A stretch of 31,195 nucleotides of DNA from CBDCYS01 sp965226245. Lineage in GTDB: Bacteria > Acidobacteriota > Terriglobia > Bryobacterales > UBA6623. Shown piece by piece: positions 1 through 7,983 of this stretch (positions are counted from its first letter, which is position 1; the number at the start of each line of letters is the position of its first letter). The stretch is taken from assembly GCA_965226245.1 (NCBI GenBank), contig CBDDCL010000005.1, positions 1-31,195 of the forward strand, written 5' to 3'. The translations under genes and the position numbers were made by a program. The notes under the pieces were generated by a model, which saw nothing but the letters and a program-made list of their open reading frames with translations, was not told the origin of the DNA and searched no databases.

Positions 1-96
1 CGTCGAAGCCCCGATTTTATTGGGTCGCGAGGCCGTCACGGCTGGGCCTTGTTGGACGGGCCTTTGGGAGCTATGCTGTTTTCGTCTGGTAACCAT
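1..96 (-). CDS. IS1380-type transposase, first 32 codons only (partial)
   Basis: The ATG is at 96-94 on the minus strand and is preceded by AAGGAGGT at a good distance. The 32 visible codons begin MVTRRKQHSSQRPVQQ and reach RPNKIGAS. The transposase starting at 22831 begins MVTKRKQHSSRRPVKQ and also reaches RPNKIGA, so the two are homologous. No catalytic residue is visible because the gene leaves the window at base 1. The differences in the basic N-terminal tail confirm that this is a separate lineage of the same element. Confidence 0.85.
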   Translation of the reverse strand, partial: MVTRRKQHSSQRPVQQGPAVTASRPNKIGAST

Positions 97-234
97 GTGG
101 GTGACCTCCTTGGGGTTGGCTGGCGAAGCTGGGATCTTTGCCAGCCTACCTTTTTACCCCATGTTTTCGGGGGTTCCCAATGGTCCCTTGCGGCTCAGCC
201 CTCCTCAGGTCCACGCCGCAGTGCATAATTCAGG
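1..234 (-). mobile_element. IS1380-type insertion sequence, 5' end only, runs off the left edge
   Basis: The terminal sequence GTGCATAATTCAGG at 221-234 is the inverted form of the left end CCTGAATTATGCAC seen in the complete element at 22691-24491. The leader between this end and the transposase start is closely similar to that of the complete element, including a GGCTGGC/GCCAGCC hairpin and the AAGGAGGT ribosome-binding site. Scattered substitutions show that the two are diverged copies rather than a recent duplicate. The rest of the element lies outside the window, so intactness and target duplication cannot be judged; the outer flank starts TTCCA at 235. Confidence 0.9.
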
Positions 235-291
235 TTCCACGAACTATCGGACATCCTCTCTGTAGCTGCCGATATGGGGCCGGGTGAGAGC

Positions 292-311
292 GGGCGCAGC
301 ACGCTGCGCCC
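292..311. repeat. Perfect 9-bp-stem hairpin, REP-like
   Basis: GGGCGCAGC (292-300) and GCTGCGCCC (303-311) form a perfect stem around a two-base loop, followed by CTACAGTG. It lies between the left IS end and the stop of the small membrane protein gene. It has no T-run, so an intrinsic terminator is less likely than a dispersed palindromic repeat. Confidence 0.55.
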
Positions 312-351
312 CTACAGTGTATTTCGCGAAGATCCATAAATAGCATCGATT

Positions 352-750
352 CTAACCGTATCTAAATAAACGAAACACTACACTTAGAGCTAAAGATGAA
401 AGTAGAAGCAAGCTAAACGCATACCCGCCACATTTGGTCGATTTCCTGCTAAGTTTGTCCGACCTTTCGACATGAAACAATCTGCGGCCGTAGTGGATGA
501 GAAATGAATGCTCGTAGTGCGAAGCTGGATAGAGTCTTTTCCTGATAGCAAACTCCCACTTGGTTAATACACAGTAGCCTAACAACCGCTCTGCAACGAG
601 GGAAGTCAACAGCAGAGGGAGATAAACGTAAACAAGCCCAGGAATAGCCCAGCCCACTATAACAAGCAGGGCAAACGCCGTATGCAGGAGGAATAGTGAA
701 TTGGCAACAGTTGAGTAAAAATATCTCCGCTTGCCGCTAAGAGGACTCAT
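352..750 (-). CDS. Small membrane protein, DUF2784-like
   Basis: From the ATG at 750 this encodes about 132 residues. Hydrophobic segments lie near residues 10-55 and again near the C-terminus (a leucine/serine-rich stretch). The layout LLHTAFALLVIVGW ... ERLLGYCVLTKWEFAIRKRLYP ... SFLIHYG resembles the DUF2784 family, in which a membrane helix is followed by a CPLT-x-x-E-x-x-hR motif and a late HY. Here the usual CPLT is CVLT. The open frame extends upstream to a TTG at 849, but that extension is not hydrophobic and has a composition unlike a membrane protein, so I prefer 750. No strong ribosome-binding site precedes either start. Function is unknown; the family match is by motif memory only. 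Confidence 0.5.
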   Translation of the reverse strand: MSPLSGKRRYFYSTVANSLFLLHTAFALLVIVGWAIPGLVYVYLPLLLTSLVAERLLGYCVLTKWEFAIRKRLYPASHYEHSFLIHYGRRLFHVERSDKLSRKSTKCGGYAFSLLLLSSLALSVVFRLFRYG

Positions 751-827
751 TGATGTGATCCATGACGCTGCCCTTCGGCAACCCGCTACCGCTGCTGTTT
801 GCGCACGGGAAGGTGTGAAAAAATGCT

Positions 828-841
828 GGGGACAGCCAGCC
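828..841. repeat. 14-bp segment shared with the inverted repeat at 17679-17772
   Basis: GGGGACAGCCAGCC here is identical to the reverse complement of 17752-17765. In both places it follows an A-rich tract and is followed by a CCAA-containing stretch. It is probably a degenerate member of the same dispersed intergenic repeat. Confidence 0.4.
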
Positions 842-886
842 GCGGCCAAATGGTTTACTGATTAACAAGGACTAATGATCACACCC

Positions 887-3100
887 TCAATCGTCCGACT
901 CAGTGCCGGACGCCTTGCGGGAAGCGGCGCCTGAGGCCCTCCGGGAGCCCTCGCCATACAACTCACGATAGACAGCCGCGTTGCGAAGCACGGCCTGTAC
1001 ATAGCCTCGAGTCTCCGTAAAAGGGATGCTTTCGACAAACTCCTCCGCTTCGGTGAAATCTTCCCAAGTCACCCACTCATCGACGCGGTGTTCACCGGCG
1101 TTGTAGGCGGCCAAGGTGTATTCGATGCGGCGGTCAAACTGATCGTACACTTGCCGAAGGTGAAAAGTCCCCAGTCTTAAGCTTGTGTCGGCACGGTAGA
1201 GGTGGCGGGTCGAGAAACCCTGGATTCCCAATCTCCGCGCCAGCCCTTGACCGGTTCGCGGCATGATTTGCATCAGTCCACGCGCACCGGCCCTTGATCG
1301 GGCACTAGGGTTGAATTCCGATTCTTGGCGAATCAAACCGGCCACCAAATAGGGATCAAGCCCATGGGGCTTGGCACGGGCCCGCAGTTGCTTCGCGAAC
1401 GGCATGGGGTAGAGCCGCTCCCAAAACTCCCGCGACACAGAGTCTAGCGGCAGGCGAAGGTACCCGAACCCATAGCGCTTCATCGAACGCAGCGCCCGGT
1501 GATACTGCCCGCGCTCGGAGTACTGCCGGGCCAGCTCCAGACCGATCCAGTGTGAATCAGCCTGGCGATAATCCCCGGTTTGCAATTCGCCAGCGGCAAG
1601 GCCGGCCAAGCCCAAGGCGTGAAGCGTCACGCCCCGCCCGATGAGGGCCGCCACCGGGGGCGACTGGTTTTCCGTGAGTGAACGGGCCTTCGGCAGCCCG
1701 GTTAAATAATCGGGGATTTGCTGAGCAGGCTCGGGGGCGCGTGCGACTTTCTTGAGCCGTTCCCCGGCACGGCGGCCGTAGTAATAATTTGGGAATCGCG
1801 CAACGATCGTCGAATAAAGCAGGTGGGCCACGCTCGGGTTTTCTTTCTCTTCCAGGCGCGCCAGCCAATAAATGGCGTTGCTGAGCGTCCCGGAGCTCTG
1901 GTGGGTCCGAATGTGTTCTTCAAGCAGGGCGTGTGCTCGCGGATCACGGTCCAGATACGCACGCCAGCAAACCTTCCAGTGAGCTTTGGAAGCGTGCTTG
2001 CCCAGCGGAAAACCGCGAGCGGCGCGTTCGTAGTATTTACGGTATTGCTCGGGTTGATCCTTGAGCAGATAGAAATTCCCCAGCGAGAATAGCGATTCCT
2101 CGTACCACGGCGAACGGGGATATTTTTGCGCCAACTCCTCGGTTCTTTCGCGAAACTCCCCGATCCGTCTGAGTCGCCGCGCGCACTCACCCAGGTAGTA
2201 GATTCGTTCGGCGTCAAGTTCGGGGTCAGTGATTCGCAGCGATTTCAAGTGCCCGTAAGCCCTGGTTGTGTAGCGCCGCCCGTAGTCTGATGAGCCGTGC
2301 CGAACCAGTGCGCGCTCGCGCTCTTCGCCTTGCAGTTTGGCCGAAGCCAAGCGGTACTCGAGCGAGGCCTTGGCGAACTTGCGGCCAGCGAAGAGGGCGT
2401 CGCCTCTCAACAAGCGCCATCTGGGCGGCGCGTCGGGATACTGTTTGCCGAGTTTGCGGCGCAGGGCGTTCAAATGAGCTTCAGCGTCGTCCACTTGAGC
2501 TGAAAACGGGTAATGGTAATAAACGCGGCGGTAGGCGCGAACGGCGGGCAAGAGGCGGCCTTCGATGTGCTCGATGCGGGCCAGCAGGTACAGCCGGACG
2601 GGCTCGGACAGGCCGCCTTTCGAATCATCAAGAAACTTTTTCGCCTGGGCGGTTTGCTCGCTTCGGATCAGGCTTTCAGCTTGAACGCGACGCACGGCTC
2701 CACCGAACCGGCTTTCGCTAAATCGACTGGAGAAGTCACTCGCCGCTTGAACGGCTTGTGGGTGCTGATCCGCCAATGCCAAACTCTTGACCTGATGGTA
2801 GACCGCGTAATCGGCGAGATCCCCAAGACCGGCCGCGGCGCGCTCCAGATGCCCGGCCACGGCGGTGTAATTCTTCGCCTCGTAGTCACCCATGCCGAGA
2901 CCAAACTCGGCCAGTGCTTTGATTTGGGCTGAAGACTGTCCGCTTGCGTAGCTAAGCAGTTTGTCTCGAGAGGACTTAGAGCCAGACTTCAGATAGCCGC
3001 GGCTGAGCCGTTCGAGCTCAGCGGGAACTTTCGTTTCGGCGGTTCCCCAGCCGGCGAAGGCGAGTGAGAGCAGTGCTGACGAAAGAAGGAGCCTTATCAT
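887..3100 (-). CDS. Soluble lytic murein transglycosylase, Slt70-type
   Basis: This periplasmic enzyme would cleave the glycan strand of peptidoglycan between MurNAc and GlcNAc, leaving 1,6-anhydro-MurNAc. The start I favour, the ATG at 3100, begins MIRLLLSSALLSLAFAG, a clear signal peptide; the frame extends 17 codons upstream to a TTG at 3151, which would bury that signal. Residues about 25-560 are a long alpha-helical, TPR-like region as in the Slt70 U-shaped superhelix. The C-terminal SLT domain has the catalytic Glu in RQESEFNPSARS (about residue 590), then GARGLMQIMPRTG, the AAYNAGEHRVDEW motif and the IPFTETRGYVQAVLRN motif. Length (737 residues) suits the family. A Ser/Ala/Gly-rich tail follows. 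It is the second of two genes on this strand, about 217 bases after the GAF gene. Confidence 0.93.
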   Translation of the reverse strand: MIRLLLSSALLSLAFAGWGTAETKVPAELERLSRGYLKSGSKSSRDKLLSYASGQSSAQIKALAEFGLGMGDYEAKNYTAVAGHLERAAAGLGDLADYAVYHQVKSLALADQHPQAVQAASDFSSRFSESRFGGAVRRVQAESLIRSEQTAQAKKFLDDSKGGLSEPVRLYLLARIEHIEGRLLPAVRAYRRVYYHYPFSAQVDDAEAHLNALRRKLGKQYPDAPPRWRLLRGDALFAGRKFAKASLEYRLASAKLQGEERERALVRHGSSDYGRRYTTRAYGHLKSLRITDPELDAERIYYLGECARRLRRIGEFRERTEELAQKYPRSPWYEESLFSLGNFYLLKDQPEQYRKYYERAARGFPLGKHASKAHWKVCWRAYLDRDPRAHALLEEHIRTHQSSGTLSNAIYWLARLEEKENPSVAHLLYSTIVARFPNYYYGRRAGERLKKVARAPEPAQQIPDYLTGLPKARSLTENQSPPVAALIGRGVTLHALGLAGLAAGELQTGDYRQADSHWIGLELARQYSERGQYHRALRSMKRYGFGYLRLPLDSVSREFWERLYPMPFAKQLRARAKPHGLDPYLVAGLIRQESEFNPSARSRAGARGLMQIMPRTGQGLARRLGIQGFSTRHLYRADTSLRLGTFHLRQVYDQFDRRIEYTLAAYNAGEHRVDEWVTWEDFTEAEEFVESIPFTETRGYVQAVLRNAAVYRELYGEGSRRASGAASRKASGTESDD

Positions 3101-3317
3101 CCTGATCTTAGGGGCCGCGAGTCTTAGGGGCCGCACGGATACGATCGGCAAAACCCTTTTTCTTCATTTTATGGCATCGCGCTGCTGACACGAGACTCTG
3201 ATCCAATGAGCACGCGGCTTGCCGTGCGATGGGATTCTGCTCGCGACGGCGAAATCACCGCCTGAAGAATCGGGAGGGGGCGCGCCTGGCCGGCGCCGCG
3301 GCACCCTCATTCGCCGT

Positions 3318-3995
3318 CTATGCGTCTTCGCTGCCGTTGGTGGCGGGAGCATTGCTCGCTGGCTGCTTTCCGCGCGCCCCGACGGTTTCAATCCAGGCTT
3401 CGGCAAGGGACGTCAGCAGTTCGATCGCGGCTATCGCGGGCTCCCGGTCAGACCCAACCCCGTCCATGTAGAGAACCGCCAGCACACTGTCGCGCAAGAC
3501 AATGGGGAACAGATGTACCCGGCTGTCGGGTTGCACTTTCAGCACTTCGGCTAAAGGGGCGGAAAGTTCATTCGGGCTCCCCGTCGTCACCACCGGATCT
3601 TTCGTGTCGACAGCGTGCGCGATTGCCGCCGCCTCGACCAAGGGAATATCGAGCCGGTGGAAGGCGGAATTTTGCGCGTCCGTGAGACCTTCCGCCTTGA
3701 ATCCGAGAATGTGGTCGCCTTTGTGAATCAGCAAGGCTGCCCGGCCGGCATAGTGAGCGGTGGTTTCGACCAGCGCGGCGGCAACTCCAGTGACCGAGTC
3801 CTCCGAACGCAGCCTGCGCGCGGCCGCGGATAGCGTTTCAGCCGTGTGAGTTTCAGCCTCCCGCACGGCCCGGTCGACCATCACGGCACAGTCTCGCTGA
3901 AGTTGCTCGGCGAGCTCTACCTGAAGTTCATCGAGCCTTTTTCGAAACGCCGAATCGAGTCCGGTCAAAATTCTGTGTTCGAGCTTGTGCTCCAT
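3318..3995 (-). CDS. GAF-domain-like protein with N-terminal helical region
   Basis: The product has 225 residues. Residues 1-70 look like a long charged amphipathic helix, possibly a coiled coil (repeated Leu/Ala with Glu/Arg). Residues about 70-205 have the alternating hydrophobic pattern of a GAF domain: AAALVETTAHYAGRAALLIHKG, then ILGFKAEG, then VHLFPIVLRDSVLAVLYMDG, which is the typical late GAF strand pair. No enzymatic output domain is attached, so it may be a sensor or an adaptor. An AGGA lies about nine bases upstream of the ATG. It is divergently transcribed from the SDR at 4064, with only 68 bases between the two starts. The specific ligand cannot be read from the sequence. Confidence 0.7.
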   Translation of the reverse strand: MEHKLEHRILTGLDSAFRKRLDELQVELAEQLQRDCAVMVDRAVREAETHTAETLSAAARRLRSEDSVTGVAAALVETTAHYAGRAALLIHKGDHILGFKAEGLTDAQNSAFHRLDIPLVEAAAIAHAVDTKDPVVTTGSPNELSAPLAEVLKVQPDSRVHLFPIVLRDSVLAVLYMDGVGSDREPAIAAIELLTSLAEAWIETVGARGKQPASNAPATNGSEDA

Positions 3996-4063
3996 TTTGG
4001 GGCAGTCCTACAGTAAGTGATATTGTAGCGTAGGCAACTATTTCATTAACCAATTCGAGAGGC
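3996..4063. promoter_or_regulatory. Short divergent intergenic region with outward promoters expected
   Basis: These 68 bases separate two divergent starts and are AT-richer than their surroundings (GATATTGTAGCG, AACTATTTCATTAACC). Promoters for both genes must lie here or inside the neighbouring gene starts. I cannot assign -35/-10 pairs with certainty. CGAGAGG at 4056-4062 is the ribosome-binding site of the SDR gene. Confidence 0.4.
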
Positions 4064-4786
4064 ATGATGGGTGAAGACTTGCAAGGGAAAGCAGCCGTTG
4101 TCACCGGCGGCACACGGGGCATTGGACGCTCGATTGCCGAGGCCTTGCTGCGGGAAAGAGTGTCCGTATTGATCTGCGGCCGTCAACAGGCAAAGGTCGA
4201 TCAGGCCGTGGCGGAAATGCGGGAGCTGGGGCATATTGCCGGCAAAGCCTGCCATGTGGGGCGCTTTGAGGAGGTCGAAGCCCTATTCTCCGCGGCCGAT
4301 GAGACCTTTGGACGGCTCGATATCCTGGTCAACAACGCGGGGGTGAGAGGTTTCGGTGCAATCGATCAAGTGAGTCCGGAACAGTGGCGCGAGGTCATTG
4401 ACACCAATCTCAACGGAGTCTTCTATTGCAGTCGCCAGGCTGTTCCCCTGATGCGAAATTCAGGAGGCGGATTTATCATCAACATCGGCAGCCTGGCTGG
4501 CAAACACGCCTTCGCCGGCGGAGGGGCTTACAATGCCTCGAAATTCGGCCTAAAGGGCCTCACGGAGGCCATGATGCTCGACTTGCGCTATGACGACATA
4601 CGAGTCAGTACGATCATGCCGGGGAGCGTGCAGACCGATTTCGGAGGCCGCGGTATCGAAGGCGGCGAGTGGAAGATCGACCCCGCGCACATTGCCGATA
4701 CCGTGGTTCATCTGTTGCGGATGCCAAACCGCAGCCTGGCCAGCCGCGTGGAAATACGCCCCAGCCGCCCGCCGAAGAAGAGTTAG
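4064..4786 (+). CDS. Short-chain dehydrogenase/reductase (classical SDR)
   Basis: A cytoplasmic NAD(P)-dependent oxidoreductase of 240 residues. The Rossmann cofactor loop TGGTRGIG lies near residue 15, NNAG near residue 90, the catalytic Ser in NIGSLAG near residue 142 and the YNASK catalytic Tyr/Lys near residue 155, followed by MPGSVQTDF. CGR after the second strand hints at NADP preference. Two ATGs stand in tandem (4064 and 4067) after GAGAGG; the second has the better spacing. The C-terminus ends in a basic PSRPPKKS. It is 53 bases before the Gfo/Idh gene on the same strand and may share a transcript. Substrate unknown. Confidence 0.92.
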   Translation: MMGEDLQGKAAVVTGGTRGIGRSIAEALLRERVSVLICGRQQAKVDQAVAEMRELGHIAGKACHVGRFEEVEALFSAADETFGRLDILVNNAGVRGFGAIDQVSPEQWREVIDTNLNGVFYCSRQAVPLMRNSGGGFIINIGSLAGKHAFAGGGAYNASKFGLKGLTEAMMLDLRYDDIRVSTIMPGSVQTDFGGRGIEGGEWKIDPAHIADTVVHLLRMPNRSLASRVEIRPSRPPKKS

Positions 4787-4839
4787 TTTCACCTGGGAAC
4801 GCAAGCTTGCCCAGTTGATTTCAATGGGAGGAAGTGCTC

Positions 4840-5958
4840 ATGCATCGCAGGACGTTTACGAGACTGCTGGGTTCGGGGAGCCTGATGTTGCCGCTCGGGG
4901 CCGCCGCCGATGAAACCAGGCACATCAAAGTCGCCGTCGTCACCGGGGCGGACGGCGCTCATCTCAGCGCCTACTTCCCTGCCCTGGCCGAGACGGCCGA
5001 GGCGGCGCCGGTGGTGCTTTCCGATCCGAGCGGAGAGTCGTTCGCGGCGGCCCGAAAGGCCCTGGGCGGCAAGCTGACCGCTACCTACAAGAATCTGGAC
5101 GAAATGCTTGCGAAAGAAAAACCGGAACTGGCGCTGGTCACCATGGAGGCGGTGCAGGCTCCGCCCGCGATCGACGCGGCACTCGACGCCGGTTGTCATG
5201 TGCTCGCGGAGAAGCCGGCCTGCGTGCGCGCCGAAGACTTCGAAAAACTTAGCGCCAAGGCCAAGCAGAAAGACCGCCTGCTGGTGCTGGCTTTGGCTAA
5301 CCGCCTGAATCCCGAGGTTCGAACCGCGCGCTGGCTGATTGAGAGCGGCAAAATCGGAAAGATCTTCGGAATGGAAGTCCACTTGATTGCCGACCAGACT
5401 CGCCTGACTCGCCCGGCTTACCACAACACCTGGAGAGCCCAAAAGGCGCGCGGCGGCGGGGGACACTTGATCTGGCTCGGCATTCACTGGCTCGACCTGG
5501 CCATGTACATCAGCGGCTCTAGAATCACTGACGTCAGCGGCTTCAGCGGCGTGGTCGGCGGACAACCGCTCGACACCGAAGACTCAGCCGCTATCGCGAT
5601 GAGGTTCGATAACGGGACGTTCGGCACGATGACGTCCGGTTATTACCTGGACCGGGGCTACCACTCGAATCTCAAGATCTGGGGCTCGAAGGGCTGGCTT
5701 GAGATTCAGAGGCACAACGGCAGCACGCGGAATTTCCCGCTGGAATGGTACAGCACGGAAGCGGCCAATCCGCAGGTCCATCGCGTGCGCCGTCCTGATG
5801 TAGTGACGGGCTACACGCCGTTTGTGCAGGCGATCGTGCGGGCGGGCGCCGGGCTTGCTCCAGCGCCTCTTGATTCCGAAGACAGCCTTTATGTGCTCAA
5901 GACGATTTTCGCCTGCTACAAAGCAGCAGAGACAGGACAGCGCCAATCGGTGGCTTGA
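4840..5958 (+). CDS. Gfo/Idh/MocA-family oxidoreductase, exported type
   Basis: NAD(P)-dependent sugar or inositol dehydrogenase family, about 372 residues. The ATG at 4840 is chosen because GGAGGA lies seven bases upstream; the frame also has a GTG at 4834. The N-terminus MHRRTFTRLLGSGSLMLPLG is Tat-like: twin Arg, short hydrophobic stretch, AAAD. The Rossmann half starts at IKVAVVTGADG; the usual GxGxxG is replaced by GADGAH. The family motif EKPA is in HVLAEKPACV near residue 130. The C-terminal half carries HLIWLGIHWLDLAMYI, with the conserved His-x(3)-Asp of the family. Unlike the gene at 13060, the nucleotide-binding loop is atypical, so cofactor binding or activity should not be assumed. 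Confidence 0.85.
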   Translation: MHRRTFTRLLGSGSLMLPLGAAADETRHIKVAVVTGADGAHLSAYFPALAETAEAAPVVLSDPSGESFAAARKALGGKLTATYKNLDEMLAKEKPELALVTMEAVQAPPAIDAALDAGCHVLAEKPACVRAEDFEKLSAKAKQKDRLLVLALANRLNPEVRTARWLIESGKIGKIFGMEVHLIADQTRLTRPAYHNTWRAQKARGGGGHLIWLGIHWLDLAMYISGSRITDVSGFSGVVGGQPLDTEDSAAIAMRFDNGTFGTMTSGYYLDRGYHSNLKIWGSKGWLEIQRHNGSTRNFPLEWYSTEAANPQVHRVRRPDVVTGYTPFVQAIVRAGAGLAPAPLDSEDSLYVLKTIFACYKAAETGQRQSVA

Positions 5959-5996
5959 AGCAATTGCCGGCGAGAAGTGAGCGCGGGCGCCAGGAG

Positions 5997-6018
5997 GGAC
6001 CGGCAATCCTGCCGGTCC
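5997..6018. repeat. Palindromic repeat, copy 1 of a covarying hairpin family
   Basis: GGACCGGCA (5997-6005) pairs perfectly with TGCCGGTCC (6010-6018) around the loop ATCC. It shares outer arm GGAC, inner GCA and loop with the hairpin at 6142-6163, while the two middle bases differ on both sides so that pairing is preserved. It lies downstream of the Gfo/Idh gene and could end its transcript, but no T-run follows. Confidence 0.7.
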
Positions 6019-6141
6019 ATCGGCGCGCAGCGGCGAAGCGGGAGTTTCGCTGATACGCGGCTTCGCCGAAGCCTGCTCGAATACGTCACCGTAATTCTGA
6101 AGCAGAGGAGTTGACTTTTCGCGAGCCGCTTTCGGCGGCTA

Positions 6142-6163
6142 GGACAAGCAGGATTGCTTGTCC
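6142..6163. repeat. Palindromic repeat, copy 2 of a covarying hairpin family
   Basis: GGACAAGCA (6142-6150) pairs perfectly with TGCTTGTCC (6155-6163) around the loop GGAT, the reverse complement of the ATCC loop of the copy at 5997. It abuts the end of the convergent alpha-hydroxy-acid oxidase gene, so the two hairpins occupy the two ends of the gap between convergent genes. Confidence 0.7.
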
Positions 6164-7348
6164 CTACCCTTCCCGAACCCGCACCAGCTTGCGGTCGATC
6201 TCGGAAATCTTCGCGACTCCCGACATGCCCATGTCGAGCGCCAGCTCCGTCCGCAGCAGCTCGATTACACGCGCCACCCCGCGCTGGCCGAAGCTGGCCA
6301 GACCCCATAGGTAAGGGCGAGCGACGCCGACAGCGGCGGCTCCCATGGCGAGAGCCTTGAGAATGTCCGTGCCGCGGCGAAAGCCGCCGTCGATCAGCAC
6401 CGGGATCTTGCCGCCCGCCGCCTGAACACACTCCTCCAGCGCCTCGATGGTCGAGCCAGTGTGGTCGAGCTGGCGGGCTCCGTGATTCGACACGACAACC
6501 GCCGATGCGCCGTATTCCACCGCTTTTTCAACATCCTCGCCAATCATCAGCCCCTTGAGAACCAGTTGCAAATCCGTCATTTCGCGAATCTCACGCACCG
6601 TTTCCCAGGTCGGCAAGGGGAAAGGCCGCGACGGGTACTCGCCTGTTTTCCACGTCCTGTCGTTGGGGTCGTGGATCAAGGCGCCTTGATCGTCCCGCGG
6701 CACACCCACATCGCACCAGCGGCGTACGAACTTGTTGCGGATGCTTCGTTCGCGGTGCGACACGTACATGTTGTCGACGGTAAAGCAGATCCCCGTGGCC
6801 CCCATGTCCTCGAGCCTTTCGACGAAGTTGGCCATGGAGTTCTTGGTGCGGAACTGCCCGCCGGTAGTGTATTGCCACCAATTCTTGGGCCCGTTGCCTG
6901 AGTTGACCAGATCATCGATGCCGCCGTTGGTGAACATCATCGTGCCGGTTTCGGCGGCGGCTTTGGCGACCTCTTCCTCGCCCTTGGGGTAAAAGCAGTT
7001 TTTGCCTCCGGCCGGATCGATGAAGATGGGGTGGGTGAGTTCGTGCCCCAGGAACGTTGTCGAGATGTCGATCTTGTGGACGTCGGTCAGAAACCGCGGG
7101 CGAATGATGATGCGGCCAAACGCTCTGGGGTTCTCGCGCAGGGAGACTTCGTCCTTGCCGCCTTCGTCCATGTAATCCCAGGCCACCTGGTCGAGCTTTT
7201 CCTGGGCCAGCTTCTTGAAGTCGAAGACATTGACCATGTCGAGCAGCTCGTCGGGCTCGGCCGCGAGCAGATCTATGTCTTTGAGCAGGGGTGAAACAAG
7301 CAGGAACTTCGCAAAACTCCCTACAGCTTGGCGGCGTGTGACTGTCAT
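6164..7348 (-). CDS. FMN-dependent alpha-hydroxy-acid oxidase/dehydrogenase, lactate oxidase family
   Basis: This TIM-barrel flavoenzyme family oxidises 2-hydroxy acids such as L-lactate or glycolate to 2-oxo acids. About 394 residues are encoded from the ATG at 7348, preceded by GGGAAG; the frame extends further upstream without a better signal. The N-terminus MTVTRRQAVGSFAKFLLVSP is Tat-like, so the enzyme may be exported or membrane-attached. Family motifs seen: FIDPAGGKNCFYPKGE early in the barrel, QLVLKGLMIGEDVEKA, the active-site VSNHGARQLDHTGSTIEAL with catalytic His and Arg, and the FMN phosphate motif IDGGFRRGTDILKALAMGA followed by GVARPYLWGL. Ends convergently with the Gfo/Idh gene. 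Exact substrate not readable from sequence. Confidence 0.9.
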   Translation of the reverse strand: MTVTRRQAVGSFAKFLLVSPLLKDIDLLAAEPDELLDMVNVFDFKKLAQEKLDQVAWDYMDEGGKDEVSLRENPRAFGRIIIRPRFLTDVHKIDISTTFLGHELTHPIFIDPAGGKNCFYPKGEEEVAKAAAETGTMMFTNGGIDDLVNSGNGPKNWWQYTTGGQFRTKNSMANFVERLEDMGATGICFTVDNMYVSHRERSIRNKFVRRWCDVGVPRDDQGALIHDPNDRTWKTGEYPSRPFPLPTWETVREIREMTDLQLVLKGLMIGEDVEKAVEYGASAVVVSNHGARQLDHTGSTIEALEECVQAAGGKIPVLIDGGFRRGTDILKALAMGAAAVGVARPYLWGLASFGQRGVARVIELLRTELALDMGMSGVAKISEIDRKLVRVREG

Positions 7349-7581
7349 GGCAAGCTTCCCTTCATGCGCTTTCGGCGGTCGGGCAATGAGACCCGTGATA
7401 GGCAACCGTCCAGGAAGATATCAGCTTGCGTCGAGGAATGTCAATTGGCAAACGGTGGTTGGAAAAGCCCTGTCAGTGGCCGCGGGCCGCCGGCGGTGGT
7501 GTCATTCGCACACGGTCACCGCTGACAACGGTGAAATGCCCGGCCCAGTCTTGTGTACCCTTCGCTGAAGATCCACGGGCC

Positions 7582-7983
7582 TTAGAACAAGCGCTCGTAC
7601 TGCTGGCGCTCTTGGCGTGTTTTCGCGCGCGGAATCCAGTAGCTCTGCTTTCCTGCCCCGCGGCGATTCATCGTGTCGCGGCCGAAAAGCCGCATCACCA
7701 ATCCATAAGGCGTGAAAACGAGGTAGAACATCAGCGAAAGCAGAATCCGGCTGTTGACGTAGCCAAGCGCACCGGCAAAACGCATCCAGCCGTGGTGGAA
7801 GATTCGCGAAGCGGCGGGCGAAACAAGCCCGATCAAGATCAGCAGCAGCCCGCATGCTCCGGCGAGGCCGTAAACCCAGGGGCGGTCTTTCCAAACATTC
7901 CAGGCCGCGATCAGCAACAACATCGCGCCCACCATCAGCGCGGATTGCTTTGCCTGGCGGGGATTTTCGGCGGCCTCAATCAA
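7582..7983 (-). CDS. SxtJ-like small membrane protein
   Basis: About 133 residues from a TTG start at 7983, which overlaps the stop of the carbamoyltransferase gene by eight bases; GAGGAG lies seven bases upstream of this TTG, inside the carbamoyltransferase gene, which decides the start. Three hydrophobic segments follow (ALMVGAMLLLIAAWNVW, VYGLAGACGLLLILIGLV, ILLSLMFYLVFTPYGLVMRL), then the conserved tail FGRDTMNRRGAGKQSYWIP, characteristic of the SxtJ family found next to NodU/SxtI-type carbamoyltransferases. The overlap implies translational coupling. The family's biochemical role is not established; it may anchor or assist the carbamoyltransferase at the membrane. Confidence 0.8.
   Translation of the reverse strand: MIEAAENPRQAKQSALMVGAMLLLIAAWNVWKDRPWVYGLAGACGLLLILIGLVSPAASRIFHHGWMRFAGALGYVNSRILLSLMFYLVFTPYGLVMRLFGRDTMNRRGAGKQSYWIPRAKTRQERQQYERLF

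Noticed and set aside
20..265. 81-codon plus-strand frame at the left edge, similar to a frame opposite 22683-22925
   Set aside because: The similarity reflects homologous IS leader DNA; the real product is the minus-strand transposase start.
4840..7348. SDR, Gfo/Idh and hydroxy-acid oxidase considered as one catabolic operon
   Set aside because: The oxidase is on the opposite strand and convergent, with hairpins between, so a shared operon is not supported.
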